The translations under genes were made by a program, and so were the position numbers. From the NCBI RefSeq assembly GCF_027270315.1, contig NZ_CP114413.1:3162001-3226000 (forward strand): a stretch of DNA of 64,000 bases, written 5' to 3'. The DNA comes from Streptomyces cinnabarinus (GTDB lineage: Bacteria > Actinomycetota > Actinomycetes > Streptomycetales > Streptomycetaceae). Below are positions 1 through 10,898 of this stretch, one piece after another. Every line of letters begins with the position of its first letter. The stretch's first letter is position 1. A model generated the notes under the pieces. That model saw only the letters and a program-made list of their open reading frames with translations, was not told the origin of the DNA and did no database searches.

Positions 1-895
1 CCGCGAGCGTGTGCGCGAGGTCGGTCTCCTTGAACGCCTCGTCCAGCTCCGGGGTGATCCGCGAGGTGTCCCCGACGACCAGCCCCGGCAACAGCGCCCG
101 CGCGTCCGCCGGAAGCCCGTCGGTCGCCTCCCGCAGCCCGGCGCGCAACCGCCCCGCGAACCGCTGCGCCGCCGACGCCGGTGCCACGACCTCCGGCGCC
201 GCCTCGCCGCGCACCCGCAGCACCCCCGCGACCCGGTCCCCACCGGTCAGCGCGGGCGCGAGCCGCGCGCTCACCCGCAGTCGGGTGGACGGCAGCAACC
301 CGAGCCACGGCGACCCTCGGGCCCCCCGCACCACCAGCAGCACCGGCGCCCGTGTCACCACCGCCGGTCCCCCGCCGACCGTCACCCGCCGCACCTCGGC
401 GTCGATCAGCACGGCCGTCTGCGTCGTCCGGTCCCCGCTGACCCGGGGCCGGGTGAGCCGGGGATCGGAGGTGAGCTCGACCTCGGCGGTGACGTAGGCG
501 TACTCACGCGCCAGCTCGGGCACCGGTCCACGCCGCAGATCGGCACCGTGCAGCCCGGCCGCGGCGGCGGCCGCGGCGACGCAGAGCAGGACGGCGGCGA
601 CCGACACCCGCGGCCACGCGAGCCGCCGTGCCCCCAGCAGGACGACCGCCGGTCCCAGAGTCACGGCCACCACCCCGACCGCCCACCCGCCCGGTGCGGT
701 CAGCAGCAGCGCCGCCGTCACCCAGGCCGCGAGCGCCGGCGGTACGAGCCTCAGGTCCGTCGGACCCTCCTGACGCGGATGGGACGCACCGAGCCGACTA
801 CCGGAGGCCGCGTGCACCTCGGGACGTACGGCCCCAGGGGCGCTCGTCATGGCCGGACGAGTCATGGCCGTACGAGTGATCGCAGGACGAGTCAT
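1..895 (-). CDS. comEC: ComEC/Rec2 family DNA-uptake channel, N-terminal part (cut by window edge)
   Basis: This is the N-terminal part of a polytopic membrane protein of the ComEC/Rec2 family, which carries single-stranded DNA across the membrane. The first ~100 residues hold hydrophobic stretches. The last visible residues, ending in GDTSRITPELDEAFKETDLA, match the segment that precedes the competence domain of ComEC. The remainder lies beyond base 1. I place the start at the ATG at 895 because it overlaps the comEA stop as ATGA, implying translational coupling. ATGs at 865 and 850 are in frame inside a 15-bp tandem repeat, so the true start is uncertain. Family and neighbour agree; whether Streptomyces uses it for uptake is unknown. 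Confidence 0.85.
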   Translation of the reverse strand, partial: MTRPAITRTAMTRPAMTSAPGAVRPEVHAASGSRLGASHPRQEGPTDLRLVPPALAAWVTAALLLTAPGGWAVGVVAVTLGPAVVLLGARRLAWPRVSVAAVLLCVAAAAAAAGLHGADLRRGPVPELAREYAYVTAEVELTSDPRLTRPRVSGDRTTQTAVLIDAEVRRVTVGGGPAVVTRAPVLLVVRGARGSPWLGLLPSTRLRVSARLAPALTGGDRVAGVLRVRGEAAPEVVAPASAAQRFAGRLRAGLREATDGLPADARALLPGLVVGDTSRITPELDEAFKETDLAHTLA

Positions 896-905
896 GGCCG
901 TACGA
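846..905. repeat. Four 15-bp tandem repeats at the comEA/comEC junction
   Basis: Four consecutive 15-bp units (846-860, 861-875, 876-890, 891-905) follow the pattern gtcatggccgKacga; the third is diverged. Read on the minus strand, three units contain an ATG in the comEC frame and encode a TRPAM-like pentapeptide repeat. The comEA stop lies in the fourth unit. Confidence 0.9.
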
Positions 906-1893
906 GATTCCGCAGATCGGCGAAGCGGCGCTCGCCGATGCCATTGACCTCGCGCAGCTCCTCCACCGAGCGGAAGCCGCCGCTCTGGGTGCGGTGGTCG
1001 ATGATGTGCTGCGCCAGGACCGGGCCGACCCCCGGCAGGGTGTCGAGCTGTTCCAGGGTGGCCGTGTTGAGGGGGACGGGGGCCGTCGGTGCCGCTCCGG
1101 CCGCCGCGCCCGGCACCGGGGCGCCGCCCTGCACCGGCGCGGGCTCGCCCACGACGACCTGCTCGCCGTCTACGAGGAACCGCGCCCGGTTGAGCCCTTC
1201 CGTACTGGTCCCCGGACGCACCCCGCCCGCCGCCCGCAGCGCGTCATCCACCCGGGACCCGGCGGGCAGCCGATGGATGCCCGGCTCCCGCACCTTCCCA
1301 CCGACGTCCACCACGATCTCGGGCGCCGCGGAGGTCCCGGGAGACGCGTCCGCCACGCCGACCACGGGCTCGGAGCGGCCCTCGCCGTAGACCCCCGACT
1401 GCCCCGACTGCCCCGCCCGAACCACCTCAGGCGCCCGCACCCCCTGCGTCCGCCCGCTCCAGAAATGCTGCGCGGCGAACCCCGCCGCCACGACGAGCAC
1501 CACCGCGAGCGCGACCACGCTCCGCCGCTCCAGCCCACAGCGGGCCTGCACCCACAGGGGCAGCCGCTCCCGCAGCGCGAGCCCCGCCCGCTCACGCCAG
1601 TCGCCCGGAGCCTCGGCCAAGGGCGTCTCCGGACCGGCGTCCTCCTCCCGCGGCGGCCCGTTGCCCGACTCCCGTTCGAGCACGCCCCGGTCCCCGAAGA
1701 GCACCTCCGCGCGCCGACGGATCTCCTCGCCCGCGGCAGGTCGGTGCCGGACCCGGCCGCCACGCGGATACGGGCGCCGGTGACGGGTCCGGACATCGGA
1801 GCGGGGACCGCGCCCCGGCCCACTGGCGGCGCCGCCTGCGCGAAGGCGTGTACGTGTGCTTGATCGAAGTGCCATACGACGAGGATGGGACAC
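892..1893 (-). CDS. comEA: ComEA family helix-hairpin-helix DNA-binding protein
   Basis: Membrane-anchored DNA receptor of the competence-like system. The protein (333 aa from a GTG) has an unusually long Arg-rich cytoplasmic N-terminus (~1-120), one transmembrane helix (~125-145), a SLBB-type domain (~190-252, beginning EIVVDVGGKV) and a C-terminal tandem helix-hairpin-helix domain (~273-333, with LPGVGP and VNGIGE hairpins). It is the usual upstream partner of comEC and overlaps it by 4 bp. Neither the GTG at 1893 nor the in-frame ATG at 1875 has a convincing ribosome binding site, so the first ~18 residues are uncertain. Confidence 0.88.
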   Translation of the reverse strand: MSHPRRMALRSSTRTRLRAGGAASGPGRGPRSDVRTRHRRPYPRGGRVRHRPAAGEEIRRRAEVLFGDRGVLERESGNGPPREEDAGPETPLAEAPGDWRERAGLALRERLPLWVQARCGLERRSVVALAVVLVVAAGFAAQHFWSGRTQGVRAPEVVRAGQSGQSGVYGEGRSEPVVGVADASPGTSAAPEIVVDVGGKVREPGIHRLPAGSRVDDALRAAGGVRPGTSTEGLNRARFLVDGEQVVVGEPAPVQGGAPVPGAAAGAAPTAPVPLNTATLEQLDTLPGVGPVLAQHIIDHRTQSGGFRSVEELREVNGIGERRFADLRNLVRP

Positions 1894-2006
1894 CTCGACG
1901 ACCCGCGATGATCTTGCTCAATTCCCGGGGAGAGTCCACCGGTTGTGGATAACCCCGTCACCCGAAGGGGCTCATCAAGCGCTCATCGAACCGCTCACCG
2001 AAGGGC

Positions 2007-2852
2007 TCACCGAGGCGAGACCACAACCCCCAGCAACCCGGGCCCGGTATGCGCCCCGATCACCGCCCCCACCTCGCTCACATGCAGATCCGCCAGCCCC
2101 CGCACCCGCGCCCGCAGCCGGTCCGCCAGCGCCGACGCCCGGTCCGGGGCAGCGAGATGGTGCACGGCGATGTCGACCTGCGCGGCGCCGGCCCGGTCCG
2201 CCGCGATCTCCTCCAGACGGGCGATGGCCTTGGACGCCGTCCGCACCTTCTCCAGGGGCTCGATCCGGCCACCGTTGAGCTGGAGCAGCGGCTTCACCGC
2301 GAGCGCCGAGCCGAGCAGCGCCTGGGCCGCCCCGATCCGGCCGCCCCGGCGCAGATAGTCGAGGGTGTCGACGTAGAAGTAGCCGGAGGTGCCCGCGGCC
2401 CGCTTCTCCGCCGCCGTGACCGCCTCGTCGGCCGTGCCGCCCGTCTCCGCGACCTCCGCCGCGGCGAGCGCGCAGAAGCCGAGGGCCATCGCGACCATCC
2501 CGGTGTCCACCACCCGCACCGGCACCGGCGCCTCCCGCGCGGCGAGCACGGCCGCGTCGTAGGTGCCGGACAGCTCGGCGGAGAGGTGCAGCGAGACGAT
2601 GCCGGTGGCGCCGGACTCGGCGACCCGGCGGTAGGTCTCGGCGAACTGCTCGGGGCTGGGGCGGGAGGTGGTGACAGGGCGCCGCTTCTGCAAAGCCTGG
2701 GCCAGGGAGCGGGTCGAGATCTCGGTGCCCTCTTCGAGCACCTGGTCACCGATGACCACGGTCAGGGGTACCGCTGTGATGCCGTGACGCTCCATCGTCC
2801 GCGGCGGCAGGTAGGCCGTTGAATCGGTGACGATCGCGACATGGCGGGACAT
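2007..2852 (-). CDS. DegV family fatty-acid-binding protein
   Basis: A 281-aa soluble protein of the DegV family. Members bind fatty acids, and in Gram-positive bacteria some act as FakB, presenting the fatty acid to the FakA kinase. The N-terminal IVTDSTAYLP and the internal SLHLSAELSGTYDAA are the family's lipid-head-group-binding signatures. LDYLRRGGRIG is the conserved motif of the second domain, and length is typical. No fakA-like kinase is visible nearby, so the FakB role is only inferred. The ~110 bp downstream, before comEA, contain short degenerate gctcatc/gctcacc repeats. Confidence 0.9.
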   Translation of the reverse strand: MSRHVAIVTDSTAYLPPRTMERHGITAVPLTVVIGDQVLEEGTEISTRSLAQALQKRRPVTTSRPSPEQFAETYRRVAESGATGIVSLHLSAELSGTYDAAVLAAREAPVPVRVVDTGMVAMALGFCALAAAEVAETGGTADEAVTAAEKRAAGTSGYFYVDTLDYLRRGGRIGAAQALLGSALAVKPLLQLNGGRIEPLEKVRTASKAIARLEEIAADRAGAAQVDIAVHHLAAPDRASALADRLRARVRGLADLHVSEVGAVIGAHTGPGLLGVVVSPR

Positions 2853-2923
2853 GAGCTGGAGGTTACCTGGCGTAGCGCCCTGGCGGCAGCCCGGGCCCTG
2901 TCACCTGGGCGGCCGTGGCCGGA

Positions 2924-3697
2924 TCAAGTGGTGCTCTCGGGGCGGGGCTTCTTCTGCCAGGGGTAGGCAGGGCGCGGGTCCGGCGGGGTGATGGCGGGCC
3001 TCGTCGGCTCCTCGGCCGTCCGCCGCTGCGGGGTGTCCGGCCAGGTCTGCTGGGCGGCGGGCGCGTCGGCGACCGGCGCCTCGGGCCACGGCGGAGGCGG
3101 GGCGGCGGGCGTCCCCTCGGCGGACCCGGTCGTCCCGGCAGCCGCGGTGGGCTCGGTCGTCCAGTGCCGCAGGGCACCGGCCTCCACGTCGATCTGCGCG
3201 CTCAGCGAGTCCAGGTCGTCGTCGGCGAACCGGCGGGCCCGGTCGCGGGCCGCCCAGCGCAGGGAGTCCGCCGAAGCAACGATGCGCTCGGTGCGCTCCC
3301 GCAGGCCCGGGAGCCGCTCGACGAGGGTCGAGCGGTCCGGCTCGCTCTCCAGGCGCCGCAGCTCGTCGTCGAGTTCATGGCCGTGCGCGCTGAGCCGCTC
3401 GAAGAGGCCGAGGGACTCCTTGAGGGACTCGTCCTCGGCCACGCCCGCGTGCAGCGCGTCCTGGGTGGCGCGCATCGAGGTGCGCAGCTTCAGCCGCAGC
3501 TGGGCCAGTTCGCCCACCGGGCCCGGCTGGGCGAAGGACTTGGCGCGCAGGGTGTGGTCCTCCACCGTGCGGCGGGCCTGTGTGAGGGTGCGGTCCGCGG
3601 CGCGCTTGGCGGCGCCGACCGCCTTCACGGTGGCGTAGACGCCGAGCACCACGAGGAGCACGAAGAGCAGGGCCACGACTGCGATCACTGCTTCCAC
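2924..3697 (-). CDS. Conserved membrane-anchored protein with coiled coil
   Basis: About 257 aa. I chose the GTG at 3697 because GAGGAGG lies 6-8 bases upstream; longer in-frame starts have no such site. The N-terminus is a single transmembrane helix (IAVVALLFVLLVVLGVYATV, ~5-24). A charged, mostly helical segment (~30-190, likely coiled coil) follows, then a Pro/Ala/Glu-rich disordered tail. No enzymatic motif is visible. It sits between leuS and the degV gene on the same strand. Function unknown; the topology suggests a short membrane anchor with a cytoplasmic or peripheral helical domain. Confidence 0.8.
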   Translation of the reverse strand: MEAVIAVVALLFVLLVVLGVYATVKAVGAAKRAADRTLTQARRTVEDHTLRAKSFAQPGPVGELAQLRLKLRTSMRATQDALHAGVAEDESLKESLGLFERLSAHGHELDDELRRLESEPDRSTLVERLPGLRERTERIVASADSLRWAARDRARRFADDDLDSLSAQIDVEAGALRHWTTEPTAAAGTTGSAEGTPAAPPPPWPEAPVADAPAAQQTWPDTPQRRTAEEPTRPAITPPDPRPAYPWQKKPRPESTT

Positions 3698-3829
3698 GAC
3701 GCTCCTCCTCGGTCCCACGACGGCACTCGCCGCGCTGCTCTCCACGGTAAACGCAGCGAGCAGGCCCGGAGTTCCGGAAGAACCCCGAACCTGCCCGTAG
3801 GGGACCACCCGGAGGCGGCACCCGGCGGC

Positions 3830-6706
<2,877 letters not shown>

Positions 6707-6751
6707 GATCCTCAAAGCTCCATCGATCGTCTCTGCCAGCGGCTGACGTCC

Positions 6752-6784
6752 AAGAAACGAAAAATCCCCTCGCACAGGAGGGGA
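6752..6784 (-). terminator. Leader terminator (attenuator) upstream of leuS
   Basis: On the minus strand a perfect 7-bp stem (TCCCCTC/GAGGGGA, loop of 6) is followed at once by TTTTTCGTTT. This intrinsic-terminator form lies between the leader ORF and leuS, 46 bp after the leader stop and about 45 bp before the leuS start. Confidence 0.85.
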
Positions 6785-6830
6785 CGCCGCGCCGATGCCG
6801 GCCACTCGATCCGACGGTGGCCGGTGCTGA

Positions 6831-6869
6831 TCAGCGCGGCTCGCTAAGCAGAAGGCGTACGGCACGCAT
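6831..6869 (-). CDS. leuS leader peptide, MRAVRLLLSEPR
   Basis: A 12-codon ORF encoding three consecutive leucines (CTT CTG CTT), followed by the terminator above and then leuS. This is the classical layout of ribosome-mediated attenuation: when charged tRNA-Leu is scarce, the ribosome stalls on the Leu codons and the terminator does not form. There is no ribosome binding site, but a TACCCT -10-like hexamer (6876-6881) ends six bases before the ATG, so the transcript may be leaderless. The ORF, stem and T-tract are seen directly; the mechanism is inferred. Confidence 0.75.
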   Translation of the reverse strand: MRAVRLLLSEPR

Positions 6870-6905
6870 GGCGTCAGGGTACCGCAGCCGTCGAGCGGCT
6901 CGCGA
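6870..6905 (-). promoter_or_regulatory. leuS: Putative promoter of the leuS leader transcript
   Basis: TACCCT (minus strand, 6881-6876) fits the actinobacterial -10 pattern TANNNT. It is spaced so that transcription would begin at or next to the leader ATG. No clear -35 element is seen 16-18 bp upstream, so the call rests on the -10 and the missing ribosome binding site. Confidence 0.4.
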
Positions 6906-7151
6906 CGGGCTTCCGGGGCGCCCCGGGCGCGATCGAACGGCCGCCCGGACACCGTCGAACCACTTGTGAAGATTCAGAAAAGCTGAACAAAGTTCAATTA
7001 TTACCCGGCGTAAGGGCCCCTAGCAGGACAACACCGGCCCCGCACGGCCGATTGATAACAACGCAATAACTCAAATGGCCTACTGCTCAGTTTGATGCCA
7101 CTTAGAGTGCGGCAGCGGGACCGCTTTCCCGAACCGCTCGGAGTTGCCCCC

Positions 7152-8444
7152 ATGAACCCTCGACGTAGTACCAGCTCGCTCCCCAAGCCAGGCCGCTCGG
7201 CCTATGGGGCGGCGTCGGCTGTCGTTGTGCTGCTCATACCCATCGTCGTACTGGTCGGAGGTGACCGTTTCCGCGAGTTCCTGAACTTCGGTGCGGGCGT
7301 CCTGTCCCTCGTCTCGCTCAGCTGCTCGGTGATCTGGGGTCTGGTCGCCCAGGACCGGATCATCCTCAACACGCGCCAGCGGATCATCGGCCAGGCCGTG
7401 CACCGCACCCTGGCGGTCGCCTCGATCGCCTTCCTGCTGGTGCACATCACGACCAAGCTCGCGCTCGACCACACCGAGCTGATCGGCGCCGTGATCCCCT
7501 TCTCGCTGGGCTTCACCGGCCCCGGGGGCCTGATCGGCCTCGGCTCGCTGGCCGGACTGCTCATGATCTTCGTGGGCATCACCGGCGCCCTGCGCAGCGC
7601 CTTCGCCTCCCCCGCCCCGGTCGCCGCCCGCTGGCGGGCCATGCACATGCTGGCCTACCCGGCCTGGTGCGCGGCGCTGGTGCACGGCCTGTTCGCCGGC
7701 CGCCCGGCGAAGACGTTCTTCATGGTGTCGTACGAGCTGTGCCTGGTCGGCGTCGCCGTCGCCCTGGCGCTGCGCGCGGCGCCCCGGCCGGTCAAGCGCA
7801 AGGTCGCCGACAAGATCGCCGCGATCCTGGGCACCACCGAGGAGCGCTCGGCCCGCGACGAACTGGACGCCAGCCGGGCCCGGATGGCCGAGACCGGCTC
7901 GCTGCCCGGCTACGAGACCCAGCGCACCGCGGAGCGCGCCGCACCGCAGGCGGCCGAACCGGCGAACGGCTTCGCGGCCGCCTACCGCGCCGTCAACACG
8001 CCCCCGCGCCCCCAGGAGTCCTTCTCCGACTTCTCCGACTTCTCCGACCAGGGCGCGCAGTCCTTCGCCACCGACCAGACCGCGCGCATGGATCTGCCGC
8101 TGGACATGCAGCCCACCGAGGCGATCCCGCGCATGGACAGCGGCGGCAGCACCTCCGGAAGCTGGCCGATCCCGTCGCCCCCGCCGGTCGGCGAGGCGCC
8201 CCCGTCGGCGTACGACCCCCTCACGGACACCGGATACAACATCCCGACCTATGGCAATTCGGGCACTGGTGGGTACGGCGGGAGTGATGTGTACGACACC
8301 GGTGAGTCGAACAACCTCTACGGCACGTACAACCCCAACGACACGTACAACAGCGGTCCCGCCAATGAACCACCCCCCGGTGAGTCCTTCGACGCACCGG
8401 GTTCGGGCGAACCTTGGAACACGCCTTCCGGAGGCTATAGGTGA
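7152..8444 (+). CDS. Predicted heme-binding membrane protein (ferric reductase/cytochrome b-like)
   Basis: About 430 aa from the ATG at 7152 (GGAG nine bases upstream). The first ~215 residues form about six transmembrane helices. Histidines sit in helices as in bis-heme transmembrane cytochromes: HRTLAVASIAFLLVH and the paired H residues in RAMHMLAYPAWCAALVHG. The C-terminal ~200 residues are disordered, rich in Gly, Ser, Pro, Tyr and Asn. The stop overlaps the GTG of the next gene (GTGA), so the two are coupled. With a flavin/Fe-S protein downstream, it probably passes electrons to or from the membrane. Acceptor unknown. Confidence 0.8.
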   Translation: MNPRRSTSSLPKPGRSAYGAASAVVVLLIPIVVLVGGDRFREFLNFGAGVLSLVSLSCSVIWGLVAQDRIILNTRQRIIGQAVHRTLAVASIAFLLVHITTKLALDHTELIGAVIPFSLGFTGPGGLIGLGSLAGLLMIFVGITGALRSAFASPAPVAARWRAMHMLAYPAWCAALVHGLFAGRPAKTFFMVSYELCLVGVAVALALRAAPRPVKRKVADKIAAILGTTEERSARDELDASRARMAETGSLPGYETQRTAERAAPQAAEPANGFAAAYRAVNTPPRPQESFSDFSDFSDQGAQSFATDQTARMDLPLDMQPTEAIPRMDSGGSTSGSWPIPSPPPVGEAPPSAYDPLTDTGYNIPTYGNSGTGGYGGSDVYDTGESNNLYGTYNPNDTYNSGPANEPPPGESFDAPGSGEPWNTPSGGYR

Positions 8445-10051
8445 ACGAGGCCCTGCCCGACGTACCAGAAGTCCGCGTGGTCGGTCTTCCTCAGCTCACG
8501 TCGGGCTTCGACCTTGTCGAAAGACTTGATCTGCCCATGCACCTCAAGGTGCACGGGCCGCTCGAACCGATGGGCGGAGAGCAGCTCGCGCAGCTCTCCG
8601 AACGCATCAATCTGAAGGGCCGCGGCGGCGCGGGCTTCCCCTTCCACAAGAAGCTGCGCTCGGTCGCCGAATCGGCGATCAAGCGCGGCGTCAGGCCGGT
8701 CGTCGTCGTCAACGGCAGCGAGGACGAACCGGCCTGCCGCAAGGACACGGTCCTCATCAACCGTGCCCCGCATCTCATCCTGGACGGCGCGCTGCTGGTC
8801 GCCGAGGCCCTGGGTGCCCGCACGCTCGTGGTGGGGGTCACCCGGGAGTCCACCCAGCGCTCCATGGAGGCCGCGCTCGCCGAACGGGGCCTGAGCAACG
8901 GCCGCCGCTCGGCGCTGCGCGCCCGCGTGCAGCGCAACCCCGTACGGATGGTGACCGGAGCGGCGGCCTCGCTGATCCGGTCCATCGACGGCGGCCCGGC
9001 GATCCCGCCCGGCCGCAAGATCAGCGCCTCCAAGAGCGGCGTGGGCGGCGCGCCCACACTGCTGTCGAACGCCGAGACCTTCGCCCAGCTCGCCATCGCG
9101 GCCCGCATCGGCCCGGAGCGCTACGGCAACACCGGCCTGTACGACGAGCCGGGCACCGTCCTGCTGACGGTGTCCGGCGCCGTCGCCCGCCCGATGGTGA
9201 TCGAGGTCCCCACGGGCGTGCCCCTGCGCTACGTCCTCCAGCTCGCCGGTGCCCCGCCGGTGCCGCAGGGCGTGCTGACCGGCGGCTACCACGGCAAGTG
9301 GATCGACGCGGCGACGGTCAACGAGGCGATCGTCTCGCGCAATTCGCTGGACGCGGTGGGCGGCGCCCTCGGCGCCGGCGCCATCCTGCCGATCACTCAG
9401 GCGACCTGCCCGCTGGGCGAGTCGCTGCGGGTGGCGCAGTGGCTGGCGGAGGAGAGCGCGGGCCAGTGCGGCCCCTGCTACCTCGGCCTGCCGGCCGCCG
9501 CGCGCGGCATGGAGGACATCCTCAACGGCGGCGGACCGGCCGCCCTCGAAGCCCTCAAGCAGGTCGCGAAGAACGTGAAGCGGCGCGGCGCGTGTTCGCA
9601 CCCGGACGGCTCGGCGATGTTCCTGGAGTCGACCATCAAGGCGTTCACCGACGACCTGGCCGCGCATGTGCTCGGAAACGGCTGCGGACGGCCCGTGGAG
9701 GGCGTGCTGCCGCTCTTCGAGGGGGGCAAGGCCCCCACGGGTATCCCGGGCGGCGCGGAGTCCGAGGAGAACGGCCCCAGCCGTCAGAAGATCTTCGTCG
9801 ACTGGACGCTCTGCCGCGGCCACGGCCTGTGCGCGGACATCCTCCCGGAGGTCTTCGAACTCGGCGCCGACGGCTTCCCCACCGTCGCCCAGGCCCAAGT
9901 CCCGCGCTACGCCGAGGCGAAGGCGCTGCGCGCGGTCCGGCGCTGCCCGGCGCTCGCCCTGCGCCTCGAGGACCAGTCGGAGCGGGCCCCCTCCCGCAAC
10001 AACCTGCCGGTGCTCTCCCAGGGCCGCGGCCGCCGCGCCCTGGGCCGCTGA
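8441..10051 (+). CDS. NuoF-like flavoprotein fused to a C-terminal ferredoxin
   Basis: A 536-aa predicted NAD(P)H-linked electron-transfer protein. Residues ~40-330 resemble the FMN/NADH domain of the 51-kDa complex I subunit (GRGGAGFPFHKKL; NGSEDEPACRKDT). SLBB-like and Fe-S parts follow. The cluster motif reads ESAGQCGPC where NuoF has ESCGxCxPC, so the first cysteine is alanine; a later Cys (GACSHPDG) is kept. The last ~90 residues form a separate ferredoxin with CRGHGLC and a distant CP, the 3Fe-4S-type pattern seen in P450 ferredoxins. No other nuo genes are present, so it is not complex I. It overlaps the heme membrane gene by 4 bp. Confidence 0.85.
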   Translation: MNEALPDVPEVRVVGLPQLTSGFDLVERLDLPMHLKVHGPLEPMGGEQLAQLSERINLKGRGGAGFPFHKKLRSVAESAIKRGVRPVVVVNGSEDEPACRKDTVLINRAPHLILDGALLVAEALGARTLVVGVTRESTQRSMEAALAERGLSNGRRSALRARVQRNPVRMVTGAAASLIRSIDGGPAIPPGRKISASKSGVGGAPTLLSNAETFAQLAIAARIGPERYGNTGLYDEPGTVLLTVSGAVARPMVIEVPTGVPLRYVLQLAGAPPVPQGVLTGGYHGKWIDAATVNEAIVSRNSLDAVGGALGAGAILPITQATCPLGESLRVAQWLAEESAGQCGPCYLGLPAAARGMEDILNGGGPAALEALKQVAKNVKRRGACSHPDGSAMFLESTIKAFTDDLAAHVLGNGCGRPVEGVLPLFEGGKAPTGIPGGAESEENGPSRQKIFVDWTLCRGHGLCADILPEVFELGADGFPTVAQAQVPRYAEAKALRAVRRCPALALRLEDQSERAPSRNNLPVLSQGRGRRALGR

Positions 10052-10066
10052 ACCACCGCATACGCA

Positions 10067-10106
10067 AAAGATCCCGCCGGGCCCTGAGGACCCGGCGGGA
10101 TCTTTC
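10067..10106. terminator. Bidirectional terminator between the NuoF-like gene and tRNA-Ala
   Basis: A perfect 12-bp stem (GATCCCGCCGGG / CCCGGCGGGATC) with a 9-base loop has A-rich sequence on its left and TTT on its right. It can therefore end the plus-strand gene and the minus-strand tRNA transcript. Confidence 0.85.
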
Positions 10107-10110
10107 TCTG

Positions 10111-10183
10111 TGGAGCTAAGGAGAATTGAACTCCTGACCTCCTGCATGCCATGCAGGCGCTCTACCAACTGAGCTATAGCCCC
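10111..10183 (-). tRNA. tRNA-Ala (anticodon GGC), copy 1
   Basis: A 73-nt cloverleaf beginning GGGGCTATAGCTC. Acceptor stem GGGGCTA pairs with TAGCTCC and includes the G3:U70 wobble that identifies alanine tRNA. Anticodon stem CCTGC/GCAGG carries the loop ATGGCAT, giving anticodon GGC for GCC codons. The T-loop is TTCAATT, slightly off the usual TTCGANT. The 3' CCA is not encoded (A followed by CAG). It is identical to the copy at 10899-10971. Confidence 0.97.
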
Positions 10184-10309
10184 TTGCTTGGTCCGCCCGG
10201 TTCCCCTGTCGGTTTCCCCGGCGGCGACGCCAACATTACACGGTCCACCCGGTGCACCACCAAATCGTTTCCGCTGTGGGCGGATACGACTCCAATGTCC
10301 GCTTCTGCG

Positions 10310-10543
10310 TCAAGCCGTGACGAAGGAGTAGAAGCGCTTGAGCGTGCAGTGCTCTTCGAGGAGACGCCCGTAGATCGGCTCACCCTCGAGTTCGCGGTAC
10401 GTCTCGATCGGGTCGCCTTTTATGATCAGCGCCCGTGCGCATTCCTCGCACCAGTACTGGTAGTCCGGATTGACCGGTTCCATGTCGCGGACGATCGGCG
10501 TCCCGCTGCCGCACCAGTCACACCTTCGCCTATGTGCACCCAT
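10310..10543 (-). CDS. Small zinc-binding hypothetical protein
   Basis: A 77-aa protein with two Cys pairs, CDWCG near the N-terminus and CEEC at ~32-35, spaced like a treble-clef or ribbon zinc site. The C-terminal half is acidic and aromatic. It lies between two identical tRNA-Ala genes, three bases after another small Cys-pair protein on the same strand, so the two are likely co-transcribed. It resembles conserved actinobacterial short proteins, but I cannot assign a function. Confidence 0.75.
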   Translation of the reverse strand: MGAHRRRCDWCGSGTPIVRDMEPVNPDYQYWCEECARALIIKGDPIETYRELEGEPIYGRLLEEHCTLKRFYSFVTA

Positions 10544-10546
10544 CGA

Positions 10547-10720
10547 TCAGCTCCAGCTGTGGCCGCAGGCCGTGCACACGTAGGAAATCCCGCCGTTGTC
10601 GCCGAGGACCTGGGCGACGTGGACGGAGCCGCATGAGGGGCAGCTGAGGCGGGTGACCGTGTCCCGTGCCCACCTCGAGTCGGAGAGGCGACCGGCCTCT
10701 CCGAGGATGCTCGCAGGCAT
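10547..10720 (-). CDS. Small zinc-ribbon protein
   Basis: A 57-aa protein from the ATG at 10720, chosen for the purine-rich GGGAGGGAG upstream. Its C-terminal half is a zinc ribbon: CPSCGSVHV, then CTACGHSW about 18 residues later, like single ribbons in RNA-polymerase or TFIIS-type proteins. It is followed after three bases by the 77-aa Cys-pair protein. A longer open frame reaches 10858 but crosses the tRNA-side terminator and is not accepted. Role unknown; nucleic-acid or protein binding is plausible. Confidence 0.75.
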   Translation of the reverse strand: MPASILGEAGRLSDSRWARDTVTRLSCPSCGSVHVAQVLGDNGGISYVCTACGHSWS

Positions 10721-10848
10721 CACTGCTCCCTCCCGTTCGGGCCGCGCCCCCTTCCGGCCGTTTGATTCTGCCACGGCCGGGCCAATACGGTCTCGCCACG
10801 GATGTATACGCCTGTGAGGTCTCAACTGACTCAAGCAGCTGTACACGA

Positions 10849-10875
10849 AAAATCCCACCCCCGGTGGGGGTGGGA
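10849..10875 (-). terminator. Terminator downstream of tRNA-Ala copy 2
   Basis: ATCCCACCCCC and its complement GGGGGTGGGAT form an 11-bp stem around a 3-base loop. On the minus strand it is followed by TTTTT, just after the tRNA 3' end. Confidence 0.85.
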
Positions 10876-10898
10876 TCCTGATCTTCGTTCTTGATCTG

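Noticed and set aside
8441..10051. Reading the NuoF-like gene as a complex I subunit
   Set aside because: No other nuo genes nearby, one N3-type cluster cysteine is missing and a ferredoxin is fused at the C-terminus.
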